A stretch of 64,000 nt of DNA from contig WSYH01001183.1 of NCBI GenBank assembly GCA_036426205.1, positions 42,585-106,584 on the forward strand, given 5' to 3'. Shown piece by piece: positions 54,028 to 62,790 of this stretch. A program made the position numbers and the translations under genes. The notes below the pieces were generated by a model. The model searched no databases, was not told the DNA's origin, and saw only the letters and a list, made by a program, of their open reading frames with translations. Source of the stretch: Ascaphus truei. Lineage: Eukaryota; Chordata; Amphibia; Anura; Ascaphidae. Numbering within the stretch: position 1 is the first letter of the stretch; each line of letters begins with the position of its first letter.

Positions 54028-54500
54028 GTTCTTCCTCATGTCAATTTAACTTGGCTTGTATGCCGCAATAAAGTATTTTGAATTGCACCTTAACTCAAGC
54101 CTTCTCCTGTCTGCAGTGCTCATTTTCCCACTACTCTATTTTGGACTTCTCAATCGGGAAAAATGCATGCTACAGAGCAGGGTTCATCCCTTACCCCAAC
54201 TACAGAAACATACCGGAGATCGAGCTGAAAGTGTGAGTATACACTTTAATTATACATGCAGCGAAGGGAAATTTGGAAGCCCGCCCTGAGAGGGACCACC
54301 GGGTGGAGTAGCAAATCACCGGACAGGTTAGAAGGCTTTTTTTTCCCTGCAAGTTGGAACACGTTATTTACATCATTTTCTCTATGTTGGGAACCAGAGA
54401 GTGAAGAATTGATTTATCAGTGGTTAATGGGATGGAAACTCTGCTCATATTATGCTATTAATTGAGGAATCCACAGCATACCAGGATGTATTAAGAGCAC
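54028..54500 (+). repeat. PLE-2 terminal repeat tail
   Basis: AATAAAG at 54,066 follows the hammerhead-like motif. The sequence is noncoding and runs to about 54,500, where gypsy gag-like sequence begins. The boundary is a judgement by eye. Confidence 0.45.
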
Positions 54501-55905
54501 CCAATTAGGGAATTTCCCTTATCTACCTGCGACTGGGTCTGGCTTACCTCGCTGGTCTCCGCAGAGACCGCCGCCTTCGTAGGTCCCGATTGCAGGGGGA
54601 CTGAAGTGGCCGCCGCTGGCGTTATCTTGGCTGGGGACTGCCGCAACAGCTCCCGGCTTCAGCACAGGGTTGCCGGCATAGATCGTGGGGCTCTGGTCAT
54701 CGCTGAAGATTGTTGACTCCTCCAAACAATGTAAAACACCCATGTCCCGCACACCCCAACCCTCCCCCCAAATAAAATTGACTCCGGCATTATACCGGAA
54801 TTGTGGCTTTTCCTCCGCTTCCGCCACCTGCATCCCGCGTCCTGGGAGCACGTCCACTGGCTGGACCATATCAGGTCGGGCCAGGGGTACAACAGCATCT
54901 TGCTGTAGCAAGCCGACCGCTTGCTGATGCAGCCCGGACAGGTTCTCCAGGGGCAGTCCCGCAAAAGGTTGTCACTCTGTCTGGGCGGGAGCCATCAGAG
55001 GATGCCGCTAAATGGGTCACCTTGTCCGCAGCTCGTGAGCGCTGGCCCTGAGGGGCTTCTTCGCCCGACCGCACACGGTCTGGGCATTGGGCTTTGATGT
55101 GGCCCACTTTGTTGCAGTGGTAACATCGCCGCTTCTGCCGGAGCTCCTCAGCCACCGGTGGACTACCCCCCGCAAGAGGCTGCTGAGTCCAATGCGAAGT
55201 TGCATGAGCGCCGGGCTCATTCTATAGCTTCTCCGCCGCCGGTGGACTACCCCCCGCAAGTGGCTGCTGAGTCTAGAGCGGAGTTGCTTGAGCGCCGGGC
55301 TCAGGGAGGGGGTAAGCGGGTCGGGACATCACCAGCTTCTGGAGCTCGTTCCGCTCCCCCGGGGACCACATCCCTCCCCATGCAGAAATCAGTGATAGCT
55401 CTTCCAGGGAAAATGGACTGGCCGCCGCAACGGCTGATACCTCTTCTGCTGCAAGACTCCCATGGTCTCCACAATCACCCGCTCTCTCCAAAAGTCTCTG
55501 CCGTCCCGGAGCTGGGTCCATTCCCTGCTCTCCGGGCAGTTTGGTGGTTACAGCGACTGCAGCTGTGGATCTTTGCTCAGCCAGCCGGGTTTCGTGCTCA
55601 CCGATCGCCGCCTCTCTCTCAGCTTTACCGGCTGCAGGTTCCCGCTCCGACTTGATGAACTCCTCTGGTCTCGGTGCCTGGTTCCAGTCACACGGATGGC
55701 CGGAACTTTGGTTCTGGATGCAATGCTTCCCACAAGTAGGGGAACAGTGAGGTGGTGTCATATCTTGTGTTATATTTTGTACACTGTGTGTCCAATATTT
55801 TTAGCCTTCGGAACTCGCAATTCACCTGGGTATAAAGAGTTCCAACTGTATTACAGAGTCCCGCAGTAAACTGTAATACAGGTTCAGTTCAATCCCGCCA
55901 CTGTC
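54500..55905 (-). pseudogene. gag: Gypsy-5 gag fragment with zinc knuckle
   Basis: From the presumed LTR edge near 55,905, the minus strand encodes a charged segment (EEFIKSEREPAAGKAEREAA; 55,761-55,273). A second frame has RRCYHCNKVGHIKAQCPD, a CCHC knuckle at about 55,130-55,085, and continues in broken form to 54,519. The capsid region seems missing. No RT follows: PLE-2 sequence abuts it, so the element is truncated. Confidence 0.6.
55150..55310. repeat. ~93-bp tandem duplication in the Gypsy-5 gag fragment
   Basis: GGTGGACTACCCCCCGCAAG starts two units at 55,157 and 55,240 (approximately), each followed by GGCTGCTGAGTC and GAGCGCCGGGCTC. The second copy disrupts the minus-strand frame upstream of the zinc knuckle. 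Confidence 0.75.
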
Positions 55906-56555
55906 ACCAGTTTATTACAAGCCTGTCACGGGAACATGTGAGAGGCTGTAATAATACTCCAAAATATCTCTGTGTTGAACTGAACACGGTTTATATATAA
56001 TAAATACAGTTTATTCCTTAAAGAAGGTGAAAACACAAGATATACAAATAACAGGCAAAATATAGACACTTACTTAAGGGGTTGGACAAGAAAGCAATCA
56101 GGATACAGGATTGGCAATTTCTTCCACAATACAGGTTCAGATGTTGACATCATGAAAAGACACAAAGACACGAAGACACCGAGTATAGGATGGGCACAGG
56201 TTTATATGTAATTCCAATCCTATACTTTATTATTGTGTGCAGGCCATTGGAGAACAATTACCTGCACCCAATCTCTCCTTGCCACCTCACATGAGGGGCA
56301 TCATAATACCTACCTACTGGGTGGGTAATATTCTAAACAGGGGGCTTATTTCCTCAGCCCCCCTCCCACAAGACTGGCGTCTTCAAGTCTGGCTTTGCCA
56401 GAATACCCTTTGTCCAAGGTGTGAATGACAACACTTAATATCAATCACCCATGTCCTGCATTCTTTTGTGTTCGCATACACAAGCAGGGTGGGGGAGTCT
56501 TTGATCAGGAGTTTATGATCGACCATTTGTCTCCCACCCTGATCATTAACATAAC
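55906..56555 (-). repeat. Probable Gypsy-5 5-prime LTR
   Basis: The minus strand has TGGTGACAGTGGCGGGA (55,893-55,909 region), a typical gypsy primer-binding site beginning TGG, immediately inside a block ending near GTAATAAAC. The upstream block has a TATA-like TATATATAAACCG stretch. The far end is proposed at 56,555 because TGTTATGTTAATGATC would start an LTR; this is weakly supported. Confidence 0.45.
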
Positions 56556-57600
56556 ATATGGGCTCTGAGTTTTCATACCAGACCCAAAATACAATTCATA
56601 CTTTAATACCTTCACATATTAAAATAAACCATTCTGCTGGGCCCATGGGGCTGACACTTGCCAATCCCTCATGCTGGAGGGGACTCTCCATGGTAGCCAA
56701 GTTTCAGCTCTCTGCGACCCCCAAAACCGGAGATACACAAATGCCGTTTAAAACTCATTACTTTAATGCAGGATTCTCCGCTTAAAAATGAATCTCTGCT
56801 TTTCACTCTTTTCCCATTGAAATCAACGGGCTCTGCCGCCATGGGCTTTCAATGGAGCAACTCCGCCGTTGAAGTCTATAGTGCTCCTCCGCCATAGCCC
56901 TTCAATGGAGTAACGCCGCCATTGAAGTCTATGGGAAAAATTACCAACCTTTACATTTGCCCATACTCTGTCTGGTTGTTCGGAGAGGGCTGGAAATGGC
57001 CATGCAGTCATGCCGGAGCAGTGACTACATGCGACCCACATCCCAGCCCTTTGGTCCTCGCAGAACCGGAGATATGGACTTACACTTGTTACCGTTTTGG
57101 ACTAAGCCTTTTTAACGCCACGCGGCTTTTCCTCATTGAAATCAATGGCCGGCGCCGCTATAGGAAATGCATGGGCGAGCGCCACCATTGGATTCAATGG
57201 GACCTCCGCTCCGCCATTGTAGGTGAACTTGACCTCAGTGATAAAGCTCTTTTTAAAGACATTTAATCCGCTCATGCGGTCTGCGGTTTGGATGGCTGCC
57301 AACCCGTTCCTGGAGGTCGGCGTCGAGGAATCCCCATTGAAGTCAATGGCCCCAATGGGAAACCGCCGCTCCTCCTCTTGGACGCCACCTGCTGGTCTTC
57401 GCTGGAAACAGGCCCAAAAGCGACAGATCTGCCATTGGAATGCATGGAGCTGCAATGGCGACCTATGGGAGGCTGCAAAATGGAGCCTGAAAAGGCGGGA
57501 ACAAGGGGCTATAACCACTGAATTAACATTAAACCCTTCCCTCCCACATCAACCCCAGTGTATGTGATGGTGCAAACAATGGGATGAGAACAATACACAT
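56556..57600. repeat. Block of CATTGAAGTC-type imperfect repeats
   Basis: From 56,815 to 57,480 the sequence repeatedly shows CATTGAA, CAATGG and GCCGCC motifs, including local inverted pairs such as CCATTGAAGTC and GACTTCAATGG-like forms. No reading frame is credible. It may belong to the adjacent LTR or be a separate simple-derived element. Confidence 0.4.
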
Positions 57601-57767
57601 TTACAGGGACTTATACGTTTGGATTCTGAAGCAGGGTAAAAACACATTACTTGACCGCAGTCCAGTTAACCCCTTGCTTCCCAAGTGAGAGCAGGGGGTG
57701 GCCAAATGGGGTGTAACCCCTTTAATACCGGGCTAAACCCCCTCTCCCATGATATGAATACCTTGAG

Positions 57768-57812
57768 AAAGCGCTCTGTGAAGCGTGAAACGTTGGTGGA
57801 ATTTTCCTTTGC
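57768..57812 (+). ncRNA. Degenerate hammerhead-like motif
   Basis: CTTGAGAAAGCGC ... AGCGTGAAACGTTGG has the order of a hammerhead core, stem II (GCGC/GCGT) and GAAAC, but the first core half is poorly conserved and stem I is weak. AATAAA follows at 57,831, as in the PLE terminal repeats, so this may be an isolated PLE terminal repeat. Confidence 0.35.
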
Positions 57813-58015
57813 CCTTTTTTCCATGACCAATAAATAACATTTTTATGGGATACGCACCCTCCTCTCTATTACTTTATGGATACCTGCAGTAGTGCTCTGC
57901 CAGTTCTCTTCCTTTCTATAACTTCGTCAGTAAAAAATGTCAATTCACAATGAACCACTGTGGTTTTTTTAAAACACCTGCACGTAGATACATTACTGTA
58001 GCACATTAGAATTCA

Positions 58016-58330
58016 TCACAATTCATGAATATCTGCCACCTGGCGGATACGCGAAGAATTACCCCCAATTAAATCTGAACCATTATAATTAAACAGATCA
58101 AATGCGGACCAGCCACGGGTGCTTGGCGGTGCAAATGCGGCATGAATGCGGTGATACCCAATTTTTTTCACGTGGAATTCAGAAGATGCAACTTCTACAC
58201 CCCCGAGAAGTTTTAAAATAAAGGCTGGCGCAGCAGTATGCTGGCAATACATTTTAACCCCCTCTGTCCCAACATGGTTTTGGGTTAACCAGTCGGACAT
58301 AATACCTTTATTATTGGCCTGGTTAACCAT
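58016..58330 (-). CDS. Uncharacterised 104-residue ORF
   Basis: An ATG at 58,330, next to a GGTTAACC palindrome, opens 104 codons ending at 58,016. The sequence (MVNQANNKGIMSDWLTQNHV; later FHVKKIGYHRIHAAFAPPST) has normal protein composition without low complexity. I do not recognise a family. It lies just downstream of the Gypsy-3 RNase H, where a 3-prime LTR or further pol would be expected, so it may be an LTR-internal chance frame. No signal peptide or membrane segment is apparent. Confidence 0.3.
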   Translation of the reverse strand: MVNQANNKGIMSDWLTQNHVGTEGVKMYCQHTAAPAFILKLLGGVEVASSEFHVKKIGYHRIHAAFAPPSTRGWSAFDLFNYNGSDLIGGNSSRIRQVADIHEL

Positions 58331-58353
58331 TCCACAGCCACATATCCCTCAAC

Positions 58354-58886
58354 TCAAAGCGCAAGCTCTGTCCCGATCACCCCTTCCGGTGGTTGGGCTA
58401 GGCTGTCAGCTCCTGAGGTTGTGAGTTCATAAGGATTGTCCTGCCGGGAAAGTCCATCCGCATTGCCATGTTCACTGCCCTTCTTATGCTGGGTGGTGAA
58501 ATCGAATTCTTGCAAAGCAAGACTCCAGCACAGTAACTTGGCATTTTCCCCCGACACCATTTGAAGCAAATTTAACGGGTTGTGGTCCATGATTACAGTA
58601 AATGGCCAACCGTAGAGATAGGGCTGAAGCTTTCTCAGAGTCCACACGATCGCCAGACACTCTTTTTCAATGGTGGCATAAGCCACCTCTCTCGACAGCA
58701 GCTTGCGGCTCAGATACACCACTGGGTGCCCTCCTCCCCCACATGGCTGAGTACAGTGCCGATGCCATAGTCCGAGGCATCGGTCTGCACCAAAAAAATT
58801 TTAGTGTAGTCTGGTGCAGCTAGGATAGGGGCACTGGCCAGTGCAGTCATCAGTGACTTCACAGGCAGGATACCAGACTCACTAGT
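58354..58886 (-). pseudogene. pol: Gypsy-3 RNase H
   Basis: The minus strand from 58,886 reads the junction region SESGILPVKSLMTALASAPI and FLVQTDASDYGIGTVLS with the RNase H Asp. After a frame break, 58,722-58,354 has YATIEKECLAIVWTLRKLQP, VIMDHNPLNLLQ and GNADGLSR, ending in a stop. No integrase follows. Known: in Gmr1-like gypsy elements integrase precedes RT, which would explain this; truncation is the alternative. Confidence 0.8.
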
Positions 58887-58892
58887 CCAAAC

Positions 58893-59880
58893 GAAATTGT
58901 GTTCCTTGACTTAGTAATATATGTAAAAGAAGGGAGAATAAATACGAAAACACACTTTAAACCAGTTGATGCAAATAATTTTATCCTGGAGACAAGTTGT
59001 CACGATAAGAACTGGATACATAACATCCCATATGGCCAACTGAGACGCATCAAACAGAACTGCACAGATGCAAATATGTACTTAGAACAATCTGAGATAT
59101 TAATTGAAAAATTCAGGCAACGTAAATATGGAGAAAATATTATAAATAAAGCTATACAGAAATTAGAATCAGTACCAAGAGGTGATATCATTCAGCCCAA
59201 AATTACAACAAGAAAAAGAAAAAATGTAACCAACAATATGAAATATGGTATGTCTTTTATTACGGAATTCAATAGAGAGTCTGCTCAGATTAAGAAAATA
59301 ATATCTAAACACTGGCACGTACTTATGAATGACCCTGTGGCCACATTCCAGAGAAACCTTGTGTCATTTATAAAAAAGCGCCCAATCTAAAAAGTCTGCT
59401 TGCCCCCACTACCATGAAAAGGAAAAAAGATAGTGGTTCTTGGTTAAATAAACCAATTGGTTTTTACGGTTGCATTTCGTGCAAAGCCTGTGTTCAAAAA
59501 AGTGCGGAAAAATTTACTTTTAAATCAAATATAACGAATGAAATGTTTAAGATCAACCAGTATATAAATTATAAATACTCATATGTAGTGTATATATTGA
59601 AGTGCCCATGCGGCCTACAATATGTGGGGAGAACATCACGACCCCTTAAAGTCCGCATATTGGAACACATGGGGAATATTAAGAAAAATTTGTTAACCCA
59701 TTGTGTTTCCAAACATTTTGGCATTTACCACCATTCAGATCCTACACTGGTAACATATAAAGGAATAGAGCATGTCCTGTTCACTGGAGAGGTGGTGACA
59801 GATTAACCCTTCTGGCCCAGCGTGAAACATACTGGATCCATAGACTCCAAACGCTGGTTCCAGAGGGGTTAAATGCCAGC
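58893..59880 (+). pseudogene. PLE-3 RT thumb and GIY-YIG endonuclease
   Basis: The frame to 59,390 gives FLDLVIYVKEGRINTKTHF, NIPYGQLRRIKQNCTDANMY and the linker to KHWHVLMNDPVA. A frameshift near 59,385 moves to 59,414-59,806: YGCISCKACVQK (cysteine pair), SYVVYILKCPCGLQYVGRTS (GIY-YIG), PLKVRILEHM and HCVSKHF. After another break, the end (TYWIHRLQTLVPEGLNA-like) is legible to about 59,880. The GTG at 58,899 is not a true start. Confidence 0.85.
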
Positions 59881-60300
59881 ATTGACATAGGAGCTTTTTT
59901 GTGATAAGCATCTCTTCTGCTTGCTGTATTGATAGTCTGCACTATTTTTATAAAGTACTCATTTTGCTTTTTCTATCTCCCCCCCAGGTTTAAATCATTA
60001 GATTAATGTAGTAATGTATGTCAATATTAAATTATTTTACTAGTAGTACGAAGATTTTGTATTAAAAAACTTTTTAATGAAAATTTCTTAATGTTTTTTA
60101 TTATGTAACATTCATGTTTATTAAATAGATTGTCATTTTTATACCATTGTGTGTTATAATATTTTTTTGGAGCACTACTATGTAATGAGTAGTTGCGTAA
60201 CAATTACCATCAAGTTTTTATCATATGGATTGCAATTAAGTGATTAATTAATTCACAAGTTCTGTGCCTATAAATATGCTAAGCAGTGATAGGGCAATTA

Positions 60301-60339
60301 GATTCCTGAAGAAGTCGTACCGACGAAACCCATAGAATC
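60301..60339 (+). ncRNA. Hammerhead ribozyme-like motif of PLE-3
   Basis: Stem I GATTC (60,301-60,305) pairs GAATC (60,335-60,339). The core CTGAAGA fits the CTGANGA consensus exactly, followed by one extra A. Stem II GTCG/CGAC encloses a TAC loop. GAAAC, a two-base loop and an ATA triplet follow; stem III has only its first pair. It is the best core match of the three PLEs but has the weakest stem III. Confidence 0.65.
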
Positions 60340-60874
60340 CTGTGTTCAGCATCCAGTCTGTGCAAGTCACAGTTGCGAAGTCCTGGCAGCCGGAGATCCC
60401 CCTTGCAGCACTTCCGCCCACAGCCCTGCGTCAACCGGATGTGACGTTGATGGGAGCAGAGAAGCAGAGGGAAGAAACACACTGTGTACCGGTGAATTTA
60501 TCTATCAGGATTTCGTACAATGACTGGACCTATTATTCCTTATGTGAGTGCATAGCCATATGTTTTATCTGTGATGATCTCCAATACATTTTAAGACGTT
60601 ATTGCACAATTTTGGTATTTCTTATTATTTCTGGGTGTTCGTGCGGTGGTGGAGAAAAAGTGAAAGGGGTCTACACCTGTTGATATCCATGTTCATTGCT
60701 CTTAACAGAGAGAGGAGTGTCTCTGTAATGCCTGATTTTTGAAAGGAAAATTGTGAGTGGATTACCTTTTTCACTAGAAAGAAAGAATTGAGACTGTATC
60801 ACACTATGTTGCCTTTATTTTTATTTTTCATATAATCACGTGAACATTGGCGCTCCCCTGAATCTTTGAGGATA
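60340..60874 (+). other. PLE-3 terminal region
   Basis: Noncoding sequence after the hammerhead-like motif up to the CCAAAC target duplication. A 113-codon frame across the motif (60,342-60,683) has no family match and is not called. Confidence 0.5.
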
Positions 60875-60880
60875 CCAAAC

Positions 60881-61690
60881 TACCAGCACAGACTGTTGCT
60901 TCTGGGTCAAGTCAGTCAGGTGTTTTGCAATGGCGCTTTACTGAGGAACAAACATCCTATAGTAGCCTGCGGTGCCTAGAAAAGCCATGACCTGCTTCTT
61001 TGTCTTGAGTACGGGCCACTGCACTATTGCTTCCACCTTGTCTGGCTTTGGTTTGAGGTAACCGCCACCCACTCTGTGCCCTAGGTACAGCACTTCTGCC
61101 ATCCCTACTAAGACCTTGGTGGGTTTCAAGGTGATTCCAGCTCCCTAATTCTGGCTAGCACCGCAGCTACATGCACTAAATATGAGTCTCACGAAATGCT
61201 AAACACTGCAATGTCGTCCAGGTATGACCTTGCAAACCCCTGCATACCCTCTAGAAAACGATTGACCAGGCATTGGAAGGTAGCCAGGGCATTTTTCATC
61301 CCGAATGGCATCACTAGAAATTCATAGAGGACACTCTCACTAGCCTCCTGGGTCAAGGGGATCTGGCAGTAACCTTTACTGAGATCCATGGTAGTCAGAT
61401 ACTTTGACCCCGTGAGTTCATCTAGCAACTCGTCCATGCGGGGCATGGGATAAGCATCTGACACCGTCCATGCGTTGAGCTGTCGGTAGTCCACACAGAA
61501 CTGGGTGGTCCCATCTTTCTTAGATACTAGGAATACTGGACAAGCCCAAGGGCTCTGGGACGGTACAATTACCCCTAGGGCCAGTATCTCTTCTACCTCC
61601 CTCTCTATACTGCCCTTAATCTCTGCTGATACCCGATAGGCATGCTTATGCAGAGGGCGCAGGTCTCTCGTGAGCACTGGGTGATCTGTG
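60881..61690 (-). pseudogene. pol: Gypsy-3 reverse transcriptase
   Basis: The minus strand 61,677-61,189 encodes RT: LHKHAYRVSAEIKGSIEREV, PSQSPWACPVFLVSKKDGTT, FCVDYRQLNAWTV, TMDLSKGYCQIPL (catalytic Asp), LVMPFGMKNALATFQ and SYLDDIAVFS (YLDD intact). About eight residues before EFLVMPFG are missing, and a stop follows AVFSIS. 61,129-60,938 continues with KVEAIVQWPVLKTKKQVMAF and LGTAGYYRMFVPQ. Cut by PLE-3 at 60,880 and by Gypsy-4 at 61,691. Confidence 0.88.
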
Positions 61691-62405
61691 TGTGACGAGG
61701 ATGGAGGTGATCAGGCCTGAATAAAGGTTTTATACCTGGCTGGTCATCCTCCCCTCACATTGGGAATTAAACTGTTAAACTCGTTTCCCAAGCCTCCTTG
61801 TGTTTGCCCTGTCCCAGCCATTTTTATTCCCCATTTGCAGGCCATTCCCTGCCTGCTGTATTAAAAGACAAAATGCATTGCCTGTTATACCCTTCCACAG
61901 ACACAAGATGGTGTTGTGAGCGCCCAATGCTAGCGCTGATTGAAGAAGCGTGACAAAAAGTTAAAGGGCTGGGTGTGAGATGGGTATCCATTACTTGCGG
62001 TTAGAATCTCAAGTGGTTTACAGATAAAATGTATCCGTCTCTCGTTAACCTTGTAACTTGAAAGGCGGAAAGTCAATTGACGTGAGAACTGTGTCAATTG
62101 ACGTGAGAACTGGGTGAACTTGTGTTCCCAAAGCCGGCATTTCAATTATAAAGGCTAACTTGAGAACGAAAGCAATCTGCAACCTGATTTTTTGGGTGCA
62201 AGTACAGTTAAACACTACATGCCCATACATACATAAGTTACAGTTGTAACACAAGCCGAACATGATGTTTTAATAAAGTCTGTAAAAACAGCAGATTTAA
62301 TAGGATGTAATCTGTAAGCACGGGAAGGAATTCCTTGGACATACAGATGTGATATGGGTGGATGAGCTGGGGGTATTTTCATGCCTGTGCTTCAAAGGGG
62401 TTTCA
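61691..62405 (+). repeat. Gypsy-4 5-prime LTR
   Basis: TG...CA ends. A polyadenylation-type AATAAAG at 62,273 lies in the expected R region. Tandem GTCAATTGACGTGAGAACTG repeats occur at 62,072-62,111. PBS-like TTGGCGACCC starts at 62,411. Confidence 0.75.
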
Positions 62406-62790
62406 CCGAGTTGGCGACCCCCAGTCTAAAGAAGTGTCAGGGATGAAAAGACCCAGAGGCCCATAATGTGTTCACTGCCGGCATTCTGATGCATAACAGA
62501 TGCCGGGTCCTTGACACCTCTTGGCCAAACCTCAGACTCAGAGGTGCCAAGGTATGTGTGTAGCCCAGGAATGCTAAGTGGCATGGGAGTCAACCTGACC
62601 CATGCGCTTTGCACACCGGAAAGCCTTTTTGCCCGGTCTTATGAACTGTGGGCAACATGACCATTGGTGGGTTAAATTGTTCCCACAAGGGGATTGGGTC
62701 CACATGTTAATGATAGCCTCGGCCAGTCTATAACTGCAGCTCCCGAGTAACCGCTCAGGAAGGTTCCGATCGTGGACCAGAGAGAAGGTC
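62406..62790 (+). other. Gypsy-4 leader
   Basis: Untranslated region between LTR and gag, beginning with the primer-binding-like TTGGCGACC. No gene supported. Confidence 0.55.

Larger units (their letters stand above)
37905..54500 (+). mobile_element. PLE-2, Penelope-like element split by a BEL/Pao insertion
   Basis: The coding sequence starts near 37,905, is cut at 39,168 in the RT after motif C, and resumes at 51,395 with the continuing sequence (NNNK then HNLKLTFEVRREHINF). GIY-YIG coding ends at 52,888, followed by an AT-rich 3-prime region and a terminal repeat with a hammerhead-like motif at 53,988. A separate ~525-bp insertion lies at 51,461-51,985. Outer boundaries are approximate. 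Confidence 0.8.
58893..60874 (+). mobile_element. PLE-3: 5-prime truncated Penelope-like element inserted in Gypsy-3
   Basis: Flanked by CCAAAC at 58,887-58,892 and 60,875-60,880, a 6-bp target duplication. Gypsy-3 RT lies on one side and its RNase H on the other. The element begins inside the RT thumb region, so it lost its 5-prime part during insertion, and ends with a terminal repeat holding a hammerhead-like motif at 60,301. Confidence 0.8.

Noticed and set aside
55158..55655. 165-codon plus-strand frame
   Set aside because: The opposite strand carries the gag-type zinc knuckle and charged helix; the plus frame follows from the tandem duplication and GC content.
56823..57567. Overlapping frames of 70-138 codons
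   Set aside because: They derive from the CATTGAAGTC-type repeats, open on both strands at once, with no conserved domain.
60279..60683. Frames across the PLE-3 hammerhead-like motif
   Set aside because: No family, and they cross a structured noncoding region and terminal repeat.
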